From Serinus canaria (Eukaryota > Chordata > Aves > Passeriformes > Fringillidae), in contig NC_066316.1 in NCBI RefSeq assembly GCF_022539315.1, positions 54,623,994-54,687,993 of the forward strand: DNA of 64,000 nt, read 5' to 3'. Below are positions 1 through 12,466 of the stretch, one piece after another. The stretch's first letter is position 1; every line of letters begins with the position of its first letter. The position numbers and the translations under genes are program-made. The notes under the pieces are model-generated. The model was given only the letters and a program-made list of their open reading frames with translations, had not been told where the DNA came from and made no database searches.

Positions 1-31
1 TTGACAAAACCATAGATACCATAGATAATAC

Positions 32-72
32 TGTCTTCTTAATCTTGTCTTCTTAATATTGTCTTCTTAATC
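32..72. repeat. 14-bp tandem repeat, about 2.9 copies
   Basis: A unit of the form tgtcttcttaatct is repeated head to tail almost three times, with changes only in its last two bases. It is a short minisatellite-like array with no coding content. Confidence 0.8.
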
Positions 73-2189
73 AAGGATTGCCTTGCTGAGACCTGGTTAA
101 GCAATCACTCTTACTACAAAGAGTAAGAGGTACCCAGGTGGGATATCCTCAGCTGTGCCTGCATGGGAGGCTTCAGCACCTCTGCACAGAATTGCTGTCA
201 TTAGCAATGCAGAAGTGTTGGTAGACGTGTCACAAGTTCTCAGGCTTTTATGGTTTTGTTTAGTCAGGGTGCAATCTAGTCCTAACATTGTCACATTCTT
301 CATGTGTACTATGGGCTTAACACTGAGCTCTTTTCCTTATGCTATTTGGAGCTTTCCAAGCCTGAGATTTTACCAAGGTGAAATTCCCTGTTAAGGAACA
401 TGTGAACTTAAGGGGGAAAAAAAGAAGTCTTGGTAAAAAAAGAACAATGAGTCCCAAATGTATTTCTTTAAGCCTTGTGCTTATGTGAGACTATTCAAAA
501 TAGATGGAGATTTTAACCACTAGACACAGTGACTCAAACGTTTACTAAGATGTGTTGCAAAATGCTTTTATTCCCTTCTCTTGCCTTATTATTATGACTA
601 CTGAGCATGAAAAATGCAAATAACCTGCGGGAGTGGAGTAGGGCAAAAATGATAGCTGGGCAGAAAGAATGACTGGAGAGCAACCTTCAGTGTCTTCACC
701 TGCAAAGTTTGTTGCTGGGCCTGGCTTGAATGCTGTGGGGGAGGAAGAGAGAGGAAGAGGAAGCAGCAATTGCAAATGCTTTGCAACCTCAGCAGAAAAT
801 ACTGATAAGAAATGTCAAACATGCAGATGAGGTTGATGCTCTTCCTGCAGAATGTGTTGGTGTGGCTGTGTGACCTCCTTTGTCCCTCAGAGGTGTGAGC
901 TCAGCAGTCAGCTCAGCCCAGTGGGAATGACTGTAGGGAAAATGAGGGAGAGAATTTGTTTGGGCAAATTCAGTTAACCCAAATGAATTTAGATGATGTG
1001 CGTATACCTAATGGTGGCATAATTTGAAAAGGCACTATTTGATAAACAGACATGCAAACAGCAAAAAACTCTGAGCAACCAAAACATAGTATGACAGTCT
1101 TTTCTTTCCAATGTCTCAAAAATTGTCTTTCTGCATGTTATGAATTTTTGAAGACTCTGCATTTCAGATGGCTATACCATGGCAGTATTTCAATTTTGGA
1201 GTAACTACTATGACCCTCTGGTATCATTGAATTCAATGCACTCCTGATGACTTATATATAACATAGTAAAAGTTTATTGATGAATTGCTGCTAGATTGTT
1301 GGCATTACTAACCTAAGTCAGTGGCTACATTGGCATTTTATCTATTTATCTTGCAACTGGAACAGGACATCCTTTTTTTGGGCTCTTTAAAAGAAAGTAG
1401 ATGGGCTAGCTTTAGCAATCTTAGAGCACAACCCTGGAACTATTTGAAATAAATAGATTTAAGATATGTGAAAATAATGTGGGGTATTTTTAAAAGACTT
1501 TCAAGCACTTCAAGATATTTTCATTTTCAAGAAATAAAATAGGTTTTTATTTTTTAATCTTTGCTTTTGCTAAATGACCTTGCAATTGGAATAGACACAG
1601 TTGAGCAAGAATGCAAAAAACATGTATGTTGTTCACAACTTTTCCTTTTTAAGTTTTTTCTTCTCAAGTAAAGTGTTACATCCAATAACTCTCCTCTTTT
1701 CCTGAATATTTTTTAAATACAAAATAGTTTGATAAAGGCCTTATCCCTTTTTTTTTTGTGTGCGAAAAAATACACTTTAAAAATTTGGATGACTTGGCAG
1801 AACAGCTGAAATATATGAATGAAGGAGAAGGATGTTTTTCATGGTGAGAGAAGATAGCTTCTAACAGAGCATATTTTTTGAAATTGAATAGTCTTAGTTC
1901 ATTATCATATCCATAGTAGTGATATTTTATGGCTGGATTTTAACAGAGAATTTTACACATGTGTACAAGTCACAGGTTGCCCTAAACCTGTGTTTGTGCT
2001 CATACATATCCTGCTTTTTGAAAATACATGTGTCTATCTTCTTCTGGGAAGACATTTTAATATTTTCTCAGCAGGTTTTTGGGTGATTTGCTGGTCAGAA
2101 GGAGGTTTGGAGCTAACAAAGAATGGCAGGCTCATTGCACCACCCAGGCAGGCGGCCCCAGTCCAACCTTCAGCTCCCTGCAGGCTCAG
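73..2189. other. non-coding flank, no gene seen
   Basis: AT-rich single-copy-looking sequence. All open frames are under 80 codons, show no recognisable family, and lack paired splice signals. It lies upstream of IPCEF1. In other vertebrates CNKSR3 is the upstream neighbour, but I recognise no CNKSR3 exon here. Confidence 0.5.
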
Positions 2190-2720
2190 CTAGGAGCTCA
2201 AACCAACTCCCTCAGGGCTTGATCCCATCAGGGCTTGAAAACTTCCAAGGACAGAGCCTGCACAACTTCTCTGGCTGACTGGTCCCACTGTCTTCGTAAG
2301 GAAGGAGGGTTTTTTATTCTGTCTGTACATCTCCTCTTTCAACTTCTGCTTCTTATGTCTCAGCCTTTGCTGCAGACCACCAGGAAGAGCCCATCTCCAT
2401 AGTCTTGCTGATCACCTCATGGGTGGTGGAGGGCTGCTGTTAGAGGGCCCCCGGAGCTGTTCCTGCTCCAAGCGGGAAGTGTCATTGTCCCTCAGCTTTG
2501 CACAGAACCAATCATCCAGCTCCAACCATCTCGGTGTGCCCTGCTGAGCTTGTTTCAGTTTGTCACCACCTCTGCTAGAGTGGGGTGTGCCCCCCAAACT
2601 GGATACAGCATTTAGATGTGGTTCCAGCCAAGCAGAGGTGTATAATCCTGTCCTTCAATCTCCGCGCTGTGCTTCCATCCCTACAGCCTGCTGGCCATCT
2701 TGCAAGCCCACCACATTCCC
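2190..2720 (-). mobile_element. old CR1 LINE 3' fragment
   Basis: Read on the minus strand, this stretch follows the 3' part of an avian CR1 element. Recognisable blocks on the + strand include 'gggcttgatcccatcagggc', the pyrimidine-rich 'acatctcctctttcaact' and 'ggagggctgctgttagagg'. It is strongly diverged with several indels, so it is an old, dead 5'-truncated copy. The boundaries are approximate, and the usual terminal octamer repeats are not preserved. Confidence 0.7.
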
Positions 2721-5700
2721 AGTGCATCTGGAACACCTGGTTCCTGTCACTGGATTAATGTTAAAATGTCCATGTCAACATAGGCAATAGGAAGCTGTTC
2801 CAGGCTCTCTGGCAGGCATTTTAAACATACACAGCCACCATAAGCAGCAGCAGTGCCAACGTGACTAGAACTGCTGAGGGCTTTTTATCAAAGGTGAAAG
2901 GAAAGCAGTGGCATAAAGGTGTGCAAGAGACAATTTTGAAGCAAAGAGTAGGATTTAGGATTCTGTACAGATGCTAAAGTCCTTGTTTAGTATAGTGCCA
3001 CAATAAAACCAGTGTCTAATGCTTAACTTTGGCAACTGTTTGTTTTCAAGATGTTTAAGCAGTTTTCTGGACACTTAGAAATGTTTCTCTTTTCTAATAA
3101 TGCTGTCCTTACAAAGGCAGCTCAAATGCTTCCAACATGTGAAGCAGTTTATCTGGGGAGCTCTAAACACTTTGGAGGAATGAATTGCTAAATTTTCATA
3201 AAATTCCTCCAATGCAGGTAATTATTGTGTACCTCCTTTAAAAGTGGGAAGGTAAAGCTGTGGAAGAAGGGGGTTCAAAGTCAGGTGGTAAGTCAGTGCC
3301 AGAATCAGGCCTGGAGCCTCTGAGTACTGATTCCCTGCTCAAAGGCTTTCAGATTCATGTTGTCCTTCAGCACTTTATTTTCAAAATCCCACACTGGGAT
3401 TTAGCCTAGTGGTAAAGGTAAATATACAGTTTATTTCCTCCCCTTTGATTTTGCCAGTAATGCTCCCACAAGGGTGACTTGATCTGGGGTAGAGAGGAGG
3501 TGATGTGTATGACCCCCCACCATTCTCTCAACACTGGAGCATTCAAAGACTGGCTAATGCTCTCTGTTTCAAATTCACTTCATTAACTGAAACAAGGTTA
3601 AATAGAAAAAAAAGCTCACAGAGGAAACTGGAACATCTTTACTGCTTAGAAGGAAAACTTTATGGTTGTGCAAGTCAGTGGCTTGCAATCATAAATGTTA
3701 AGTGCTGGTAACACCTGGTTTGTGTGTAACAGGTGCATTTGGCAAATATGAATCATGTTGGTTGACAGAGTCTCATCCCTTCCCACTTGTGGTCTCTACA
3801 GCCCGTGACAGGGGTCATACAACCAGTAGGTTTGTTGGTTTGTGATAAGCTGCAGCAGATTTCCCACACCTTCTGGTACATTCATTGGTTACTTGGTTGT
3901 CTGAGTAGGCAAAGGAAAGTTCAAATGATACCTTGCTTTCCTGTCTGGTAAGAAACAAACACTCATGGGGCATTTTGATACAAAATGCAGTGTCTAATGG
4001 GATTCTATTGCAAATAAACTGCAAATATGGGGATATCCCTCCCCCCCATTTTTCTGTGATTACAGTTGTTCAGCTCAAGGAGAAAATACAGATGCTGTGT
4101 CTTGAATTTTTAACCACTCAAATATGTTTATGCTGTGCAATTCCCAACTCCAATGAAATCTGCCAGGAGTCCAATGGAAAAGTAGTTTAACCTGCCTGCT
4201 TTCACCAAGTGTCACTCATCTCTGTGAGCTGTCCTCATGTTCATATGTGCCCGGCTACATATAATTCTGATTTTTTTGCTTATAACAATCCTTTATTTCC
4301 TCACAGGCAGCTTGCCAGAGAAACAGGAATTGGAAATTCCTAAATATTTTTTGTTCCTCTCTGCGAGTTTTCCTGTGTCCTTGTAGCCATGTTTGCAGGA
4401 AGTCCCTTCAGAAATCCTTTTTCTGCTCCAGCCTTCCACAACTACCTGTGTAGAAACCTAGTGATTTCTACAGCCTGTATTTGCACAACTATGTAGACAA
4501 TTTCTTTTAACTCTGCATCACTTATCCTACTGCAAGCTTTATTCCTGTGTTGTAACCTCAAAGGTTAGTGACAGTCTCTGACTCTTTGCCACTGCTGTGG
4601 CCATAAGTAAAACAAAGAGAATAATGTTTTTATGCTGTGAAATTTGCCATGAATATTTTGACCTGATATTTCTGAAAACTACTTAGTTTAGTGCTCTCTA
4701 CACATATTAAATCACTATTTGCCGTTTTTCACAGAGTAATATTTTTAATTCTGTACCAAAGGTCCAAACACTCTGCTTGAATCCTCTTCCTTCTCTTCAT
4801 TTTATCACCTTTCATTGTTTGTTCCTTCCCTTTTTGTTCGACAGGACTGAGAAAGAGATGTGTTTTCCCTATAGAAATCATAATCTAAACTATTTATGTT
4901 GAATTCCTTATCAGTCAATCCACACTGCAATGCATTGTTTGTACTAAAATACATGTTTGTATTAAAATCCATCTTCCTACAAGAGCTTTTTTGCCCCTGG
5001 CAATTCTTGACCATTCTTTTCACTCTTTTCTCTTCAGTCTTACAGATTCTTTCTAGTGTGTGTTGATGATGGCTATGTTATGTAATATTCCACACAAAAC
5101 TGCCATTGATCCAAACAAAAGCATTCCTAAATCTGTTCTATTATTCACCATTCCCTTCCTCATGTGTCAAACTATTTTGTTCTGCTTCTGACCACAGCTG
5201 AGCATTAAGCATAAACTGCCCTTGAACATGTTGTACACCTCCTCTTTTTAAGTTCATTTGCAGCAGCAGAGCTATTAAGTAAATTGGTTGAGTACTTTCC
5301 ACTTCAAGTGCTATTAATGGAAATTTAGCTACAAAGATGCATCTGCTTACTCTTGTCTTACCTTATGTCTTGAAATGATGCGCTGGAGAGAAGACTTTAC
5401 AGTCATTGCCTTTGCTATGGGTTAGAAAAGTGGAAAATTACTCTCTTGGTAGAGGGAAAAAAGAAAAGGGAAAACAATAGAAATAAGTTCATGAGTATAT
5501 TTTGAAGTATATAGGAGTGCTTTTCAATGCTGGTGCAAAGTAACATATGAATGCAATGCAAACACCAGTCAATGAAATGTGATGCTCTGGGTTAACATGG
5601 TCCACAGTTAAAAACTAAATTGAGAATGGAAAAGTTAAAAACAAACAAACAAAAAGTGTGCAGCCACAATGGAAACTTTCTTTAGATTCAAGGGTGATGT

Positions 5701-8700
5701 CTCTCTCAGCTGCAAGTGGTTGAGGATGTGGCAGGTCTCTCCTGCCTACGCTGGCACAAGCTCTGAAGTGGATGGACTATGAATGCATTGCACTGGCACG
5801 TCCTCCTTCCACAAAAGATTCATCTTTGTAGCAAAATATCTTCTTCTGGATGTGCTGATGCATGTTGCTCTATGTGAACAAAGCTTTCAAGTAACTCCCT
5901 GTAGACTGATGTGAGTCATCTGTTTTTTATGTTCCTGCACTTCTGCCAAGACTACTCGAAAGCCCTATAATTATAACTGGCGTTTGTGGCACCAGCAAGA
6001 CCCAAATTAATTTTTTTTTTGGATGTCCTACAGGTGGCACTGTAATTTCAGTGTCATGAATAGTAAAGCATGGAGATCTCTGTGTATCTCCTTTACCTGA
6101 CTCTGGACCCTGGAATTTTGCTGTGACAGGGAAAGAGAGCTGGGAAAATGCAGGGGAATCCCTAAGCAGCAGTATCCCTCCATCCTGCTTTGAGGAAACT
6201 GGTCTGTAATATTCCAGGGAGTTAAAAAGAAAAAAATAATTTCAAAGTATGTGGTGGCCTGCCTTATTTTTAGCAATGCTTATCTCTTTGAAGAAGGATG
6301 AAATTTAACAGAGTGCATGCTCTGTCTTTATAGACTAATGTAATATGTGAAATAAGAGCTGTGTAGATAAAGCAATGAAAAGTTACTTGGATATTTGTGC
6401 TAGATGTTTATTCATTCTTGAAATCCACATACCTTTGGGTATAACTGTTGAATACATAAGCCAGAAAAGTACCCAAAATACAAGGTCCTGAATTTTCATT
6501 TCCTTTTTCCCACAAGCCTAGTGAATATGTAACTTACAGAAGCATCTGTCTCCTATTTTTAACAGGGTTGTTATTTTTAGCTTACCACTCTGTTGGTTAG
6601 TTGAAAAGGAAATGTGGTAACTAAAGCTGGTTGATCTGAAACTATTAGATCCATGTTCTTGTCTGCAGATATTGCTGTCATCCCTGCTTGGATGGGGTTT
6701 CCTGGGACACACCTTGCAGATGACCCAGAAAAGCCAAACCAACAGCACTTCATGTCCCATCTTCCCTTTTGTCCCAAGGGCTCCCTGGCCTTGGTGTGGC
6801 TGGGTTCAGGCTCTACCACACCTTGGGGTTCAGGAGTGAACGCTGGGGTCCCTCAGGAGACTGGGACTGGAGAGGTGCTCTGAGGAATGTGTTAGCAGGA
6901 GAGGCTGTGCTGAGGCTTTGAGAGTGCCATTCGTCATGGAGACTGTTGCATCATTTCTTCTGTCTCCCACAAGACTCTGCTGAGGAATCTATGAGAGTAC
7001 ATTTTTCAAACCAATTTCTATTTGGGAAAAAACAAAAAAACAAATTAAAAATTAGCTATCTGGGAATATTTCTAATATTTTATTTGCATCTCCTATCCCA
7101 TTTCCACGTCTGGGTTCTAGCATTAACACTTCTGGCAGGTAGGGCTTTTAGCACTTGCTTTGATGTCTGACTTGTGGTTTGTGTAGTCATGGCTTGTAAA
7201 AGAGACATGAGTTTCCTCTTGGGCAATTTCAGCATTGCAACTGATTTCTGTAAGAGTTTCCTCTCTGCTTTGCAAGGTGTTTGGAGCTGACAGGACAAGC
7301 GTGGCTATTTGTCAGAATTCTTTGCTGGTAAGGTTGTGGCTAATTTTTTTTTTTTTTTCTCAAGTGACAAATGTTAGTTATTTCTGTCTAGTCACATCTA
7401 TTTTCTTTTTCTTTTTTAAAGACAGTATAGTTTTAGCTGATAAACAATGTTCACCTGGTACAATAAAGAAAGTTCACAGGAGCAAGTAGCTTTCTGGTTT
7501 TAAAGGCCTGTGTAAAAGATGTCATTTTCTCCCACCCTCCTCTCTGCTTTGGTTAAAAATGAAAATGGATCACTAAAAAAAAATGAAATAATTAGAAAAA
7601 AATATTTGTTGAGTGAGGACAAGGGACAGCATGCATATGAATTGCTCTCTTCTGGACAGGTTTAATTCAGTTAAGTTTTAAGATCCATCAAGGGATATGG
7701 TGACAATCAATTCATGGCTGTTCATGTAAATCTGATATTTGTGAAGACAGATGTGTAAAATGGAAATTGAAGCAATTCCCTTATTGGGTTCCTAGAAAAA
7801 CACGTGCAAATACAGTGTTGTGTGAAGAGAATTTAGGGTGCAATATGGGAGTAGATTTTATTGTGCTGTGGTGACAGCACTGAGCAGAATTATTTCTGTT
7901 TTCAATGTGAAAAGAATTTTAGAGTCCATTAGCTTTAATGTTTCTCTCATACACATTAAATTGAATGAGCAAAGACATGGCTAAAGTACTGTGTGAATGG
8001 GTTTACCCATACAAAAGGACAGCTGGAATTAGAATTTCCTGTCCTTTGTGCTGAAACAGAAAACCCAAACCCCTGTCTTTATTTCTGGATTCAAGTTTTC
8101 CTCAGCAAAATGTGCCTCTGGAGAAAGTGGAGATGAGCATCCAGTTTAAATATTCAGTTGCCTACTCTCTTTCAACAAGTTCTTTTGAAGTGTAGGGATC
8201 AGTAGTATTAATTGGGTTTCTTGGACGGTTTATTATCCCCATGCAGGAACTGCAGCTCAGTTTGGTAGGATTTTCCCATCTGCCAGTTATTCCTATATTC
8301 AATGGTTTGTGACAATTCAAAAAGGAGAGAAATTGTTTTGTGACTTCTTGTGGAATGACCTTTCTGTACCCTCCCCTGAGGTAAAGCTTTCTAGGTGCAA
8401 GAACTACCTCTGTGGAAAGGAGATTCCCAGAGTGTCCCCCTCTTGGTGTTGACTCTGGTGGCAGAGCTGCACACACTCTGACCAGGTGTAAGTCCTGTGC
8501 CATGTGGAGGCTGTGTGCCTCAGGTCAGGCATGCTGAAGCTGTCTGCTTTCAAATGCTACATCACCTTCACGTTGCCCAACATGCTGCCTCCCTGCTGTC
8601 CCTTTTCCATCACAGGGTGGTAGAAGGCTCTGTTTCACCTTATAAATGGCAAGAGCTATTCATGCCAGGCTGCTAATGTTCATATGAATTTGGGCTCTAG

Positions 8701-9190
8701 CTGTTTGCTACTTGTCCCCATGCATACTGGGAGACTTGATTTCTTGCAGGGCTGTCTAGTTGCCAGAACACAAGATTTGCTTCTCACCTCTGTGAGTGTA
8801 TTTCCTTGTAGGTGCAGCAGCTGGATGCTGCCTGCTCAGCATGCAGGCTCTCCACCAGCCCTGTGCAGTGCCTGCAAGGTGGTGGAAGAAAGCATCAAGC
8901 CAATACAGGCTGAAGGGCTTCCTTATTTTTTAAGATTCTCTGTTTTGTCCTTGTTGATTTCAGATGTTTCCCCTTGTAAGTCCATCCCTTACCCACTCCC
9001 CCATGATCTCCCTAAAGTAACACTGACTTGGTTGCGGATTAGTGGGATAAGGTCCGCTGTGGATAAAGACACAGCTGCAGGGCACTGTGCAGACAACAGT
9101 ATTGTGAACTTACTTGATTAAATGGCATGGATTTGCAGCCTGCTGCTCACCAGCTTGTCATGGGGGGGATCCTAGGAGATTCTCAGTCCC
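2721..9190. other. non-coding flank, no gene seen
   Basis: AT-rich sequence with homopolymer runs and a small AAAC repeat near 5640. Open frames at 8162-8503 (minus, 113 codons) and 8684-9121 (plus, 145 codons) match no family I know and carry no coding signature, so I do not call them genes. Confidence 0.45.
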
Positions 9191-9818
9191 TGTTGGATCC
9201 TGTGGTCTCAAGGGTCCAAGTCACTGCGACCCCGAGATTCATGAAAAGTCTCTTTTTTAGCCCGCATGCTTGAAGAATGAGTTGGAGTTCTTCAGTTCTC
9301 GGTCTCAAGGTGGTTTATTGCGTCTTAGCTATAAAAATTTTTCTCCTGCCCTGCCAAGGTCCGTCCAGCAGGACAGTTCCAGGCACACTGCCCACCCCCA
9401 CGGCAGTGTTATCTCTTTAAACTAAAAACTACGTATAACATGTTTACAATTACTTTCCAATACCTATCACCCATGTTAGACAGTGTGCTTCTACTCTAAA
9501 CCAATCTCTATGTGCCAACATCAGAGCAGAAGATGGAGGCTAAGAAGGAGAAAGGCTGGACACACCCAAATCCCTCCATCTTGCCCCCAAAACACCCATT
9601 CTAGAAACCCCAAAAATCTATTTTTTCACCCTGTGATAATTTCACTGTTATGCTACTTAAACTGCTGTGGCTTGTTGGTCTTCATACAAGGCTGGTAATT
9701 TGCTCCACAGGTCATATCAAACCCACAGGTATTCTGGGCTCTGTGCCAGGGTTTCTGAGCCCCCTGGCAGGGGTCCCGGCCACTCTGGACACCCAGAGGG
9801 ATGTCTTGAGTTCCAACA
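9191..9818 (-). mobile_element. solo LTR of an endogenous retrovirus (minus orientation)
   Basis: The element starts TGTTGGA and ends TCCAACA on the + strand. That gives a perfect 7-bp terminal inverted repeat with the canonical TG...CA retroviral ends. In the minus orientation there is an AATAAA polyadenylation signal (complement at 9314-9319) with a CpG-containing stretch after it, as expected for R-U5. No retroviral internal sequence, primer-binding site or polypurine tract adjoins either end, so it is a solo LTR of 628 bp. The flanks (agtccc on the left, ctgtgg on the right) do not form a target-site duplication. The family (ERVL-like or other) cannot be assigned without a repeat library. 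Confidence 0.72.
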
Positions 9819-11045
9819 CTGTGGTAGGAGCAGTAACCAAGGAAAGGGCTGTCATTGCATGACATGCTGAATAGTTTCACTGTTTGGTGCACAGAACTGT
9901 CTTCAAGGAGTCACTCAACCCCCTGTTAACTCATGAGGGCTGTTTACAGACCAGTGTAGCTGGTACTGGTTTCATGTCTGGAGAAGGTGTCCTTCCTGGT
10001 GTGTCACTTAATGCTGATAAAGTCATACTGAGTGTTGCACCATCACTAGACAGGGAGATGGGCACAGAGGTAATGTTGCATGTGAAACTATACCTATTAC
10101 CCCTTTCTGCATCTCAGTTCCTTCTTGCCTGAAGGAGAGCCATGTTTTTTTCTCTTAAGAATTTCTCTGGAAAGCAGTACATGCAGTTACAGACACAGCT
10201 CATCAAAGTGTGTGCACTGTGTTTATGCCTTAGCGACATGCCTTTCTAAAAATATTTCTCTTTTGCAGCCTCCTCTACTCTTTAATTGCTCACTTCTCTT
10301 TCCTATCATCAAGTTACAGCCTGGCTGTACTCCAGTGTCTGTTTCTTTTGATTTTGCTATGGGGCATCTCTGGCATAAATCTTGTGAATAGGCTGTGTCT
10401 GTCCTCCTCCAGCTCTATCCCCAGCCTCTGGCTTAGCTGAGTCATGCTTTCCCTGTGCTTGCGCTTTCAGTTGTCCCCATATTCTTCTGTCCTTTCTCTC
10501 CAAACAGCTCTTGTGGGTTGCTTCTAGGGGGGAAGGAAAAAAAATTAGCATAATGACAGAGCCTTGACTCACCTTCTACTTCTTTAAGTGCTTCTTCTGC
10601 AGATATGGCTTTCTCGTCAGGGCAGAGCTCATCTTCCTTTGACTTCTCTACCTTGCTTTTCTCCAAAACCTCCTCTACTTTTTCTCTCTTTTTTAGCTGG
10701 CATGTTCTTATTCTTCTATTGACTACAATCAATGAACAAAATCCTGTCCACTCTGACTTCATTTTATCCTGGCAATTACCTCCAATTTTACCTGAAAATC
10801 TCTTCTTAAAACCTTCCACCTGTGATTCTATCTGCCAACGGTTCTGCATCTGTTTTCTGAAAACATGTGCAAAATGTCTTTCAGAAGGTCCTGATATACC
10901 TCAACATGCTGTTTATGATCTAATCTCTACTGTACTCTGATCCATTCCTCTGCACATTTTGCCCAAGTGATTTTATTCACAGACGTCCTCCTATGAAGGA
11001 CAGATCTAATCCTAAACACAGAGTTGTTTTTTGTCTGTTTAGATT

Positions 11046-11079
11046 GGTTTTGGTTTGGTTTGGTTTGGTTTTTTTTTCT
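11046..11079. repeat. (GGTTT)n microsatellite with poly(T) tail
   Basis: Four to five GGTTT-type units run into a T tract. Confidence 0.85.
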
Positions 11080-12444
11080 TTTTCTGTCCAAATGTAGTGT
11101 TTGGCCTGTCTCTCTGGTACGTCATGGCTCAGCCTCTAGTTGAATCCAGCCATCATGATCACCTTCTACCTTTCCTAGATCATATTTGCTCATTGCTGGC
11201 AATGATATCATACTGATAATACTATCATAGCCTAAGGACTTCCTTTAGTTCTTTGTTCTTGCTTCCAAGCTATTGTTTAAATTTCACGTGAACTTTCAAA
11301 TGCCATCACTCTCCATACACAGAAGTATACTCTTATCCAAGTGTCATTATCTAATGTCACTTTTACTGAAATCTCCTATTATCTGGCCTTGCCAAAAGTA
11401 ATTTCATCACCTCATATCAGTTCAGAAACTCACTGCAAGGATAGTTTTCCTACTCTGGTTCATTGATGAATTTCCTATCTTATTTATTTATACTTCTGAG
11501 CAGCATTAAACATACTGAGCTTGAACTCTCATTTTGAACTCCCTGGGATCCCTCTCTTAGTTTTACAAGCCTTTGAATATATATCATCTCATTATTTTTC
11601 AAAGCCCCTGCTCTGGTGCTAACACAAACCTTTGACAATGCCCGTCCTCAGGCTTACTGAGACCCAAAATATGATCCTGGTGGTAGTTGTCCTGCTGTTA
11701 TCTTAGAGTCTGTCTGATTCCTGCCTACATCCTCCTGCTGTATCTTGTCTTGAACCTGCCAAGAGAGCTGCCTTCTCTTCCCTGTTCCTACAGTGCACAT
11801 GGTCCATCGTAATGGAAGCAAGCATAGTGCAATCCTGTTGCTAACACTTCAGAGAAGTTTCTTCAAACTATATTTTGTGTGGTGATGTTGTGAATCACTT
11901 GACATATTTCTCTGCTCTTTTACATTGTGTAACTGTTTCGTTATCCTTGTTCCTCCTTGCAAGGTCTCAAGAGAGCTCTCATGCTCTTATTCCATGGTGC
12001 ATCCAAGTCTACCAGGTTCTTCTGGGAGCAGCTTCTGGGTACAAGCACCATCAAAATACCGTACCAGTTGAGTCATATTAATTGTGCTTATTTTCTCTTA
12101 ATCTAAAGCAAAGACAACTGCTAGGCAATTTAGTTTGCCTTAAAGCTCCTTCATAGTTAATGTGTCTCAGCTAATACACAGTAATGTGCTTATTGTCTGA
12201 GCTTTCTGCAGCTCCCTCTAATAGAGTGTTTAAATTATTTGTGTGGATCTTACAAAGTGCAAGAAGAAAGGAGGTGACGTCAAATCGTCAATTTTCTCAG
12301 AAAGCAACAGAGTGAAGATGTTTGTATTTAGTAAGATGCAGCATTTCCCAAACTGGTTGTTTAACATCTCTACAGATATGGGCAAAATAAGGAATTTTAG
12401 GAGGGAAGGGAAGAGAGTTGAAATGGAGAACCAGAAATTATCAC

Positions 12445-12466
12445 TATTTATTTATTTATTTATTTA
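12445..12466. repeat. (TATT)n microsatellite
   Basis: About five and a half uninterrupted TATT units. Confidence 0.9.

Noticed and set aside
8684..9121. 145-codon open frame upstream of the first LTR
   Set aside because: No recognisable domain, no splice partners and no coding-like codon pattern. It is compatible with chance.
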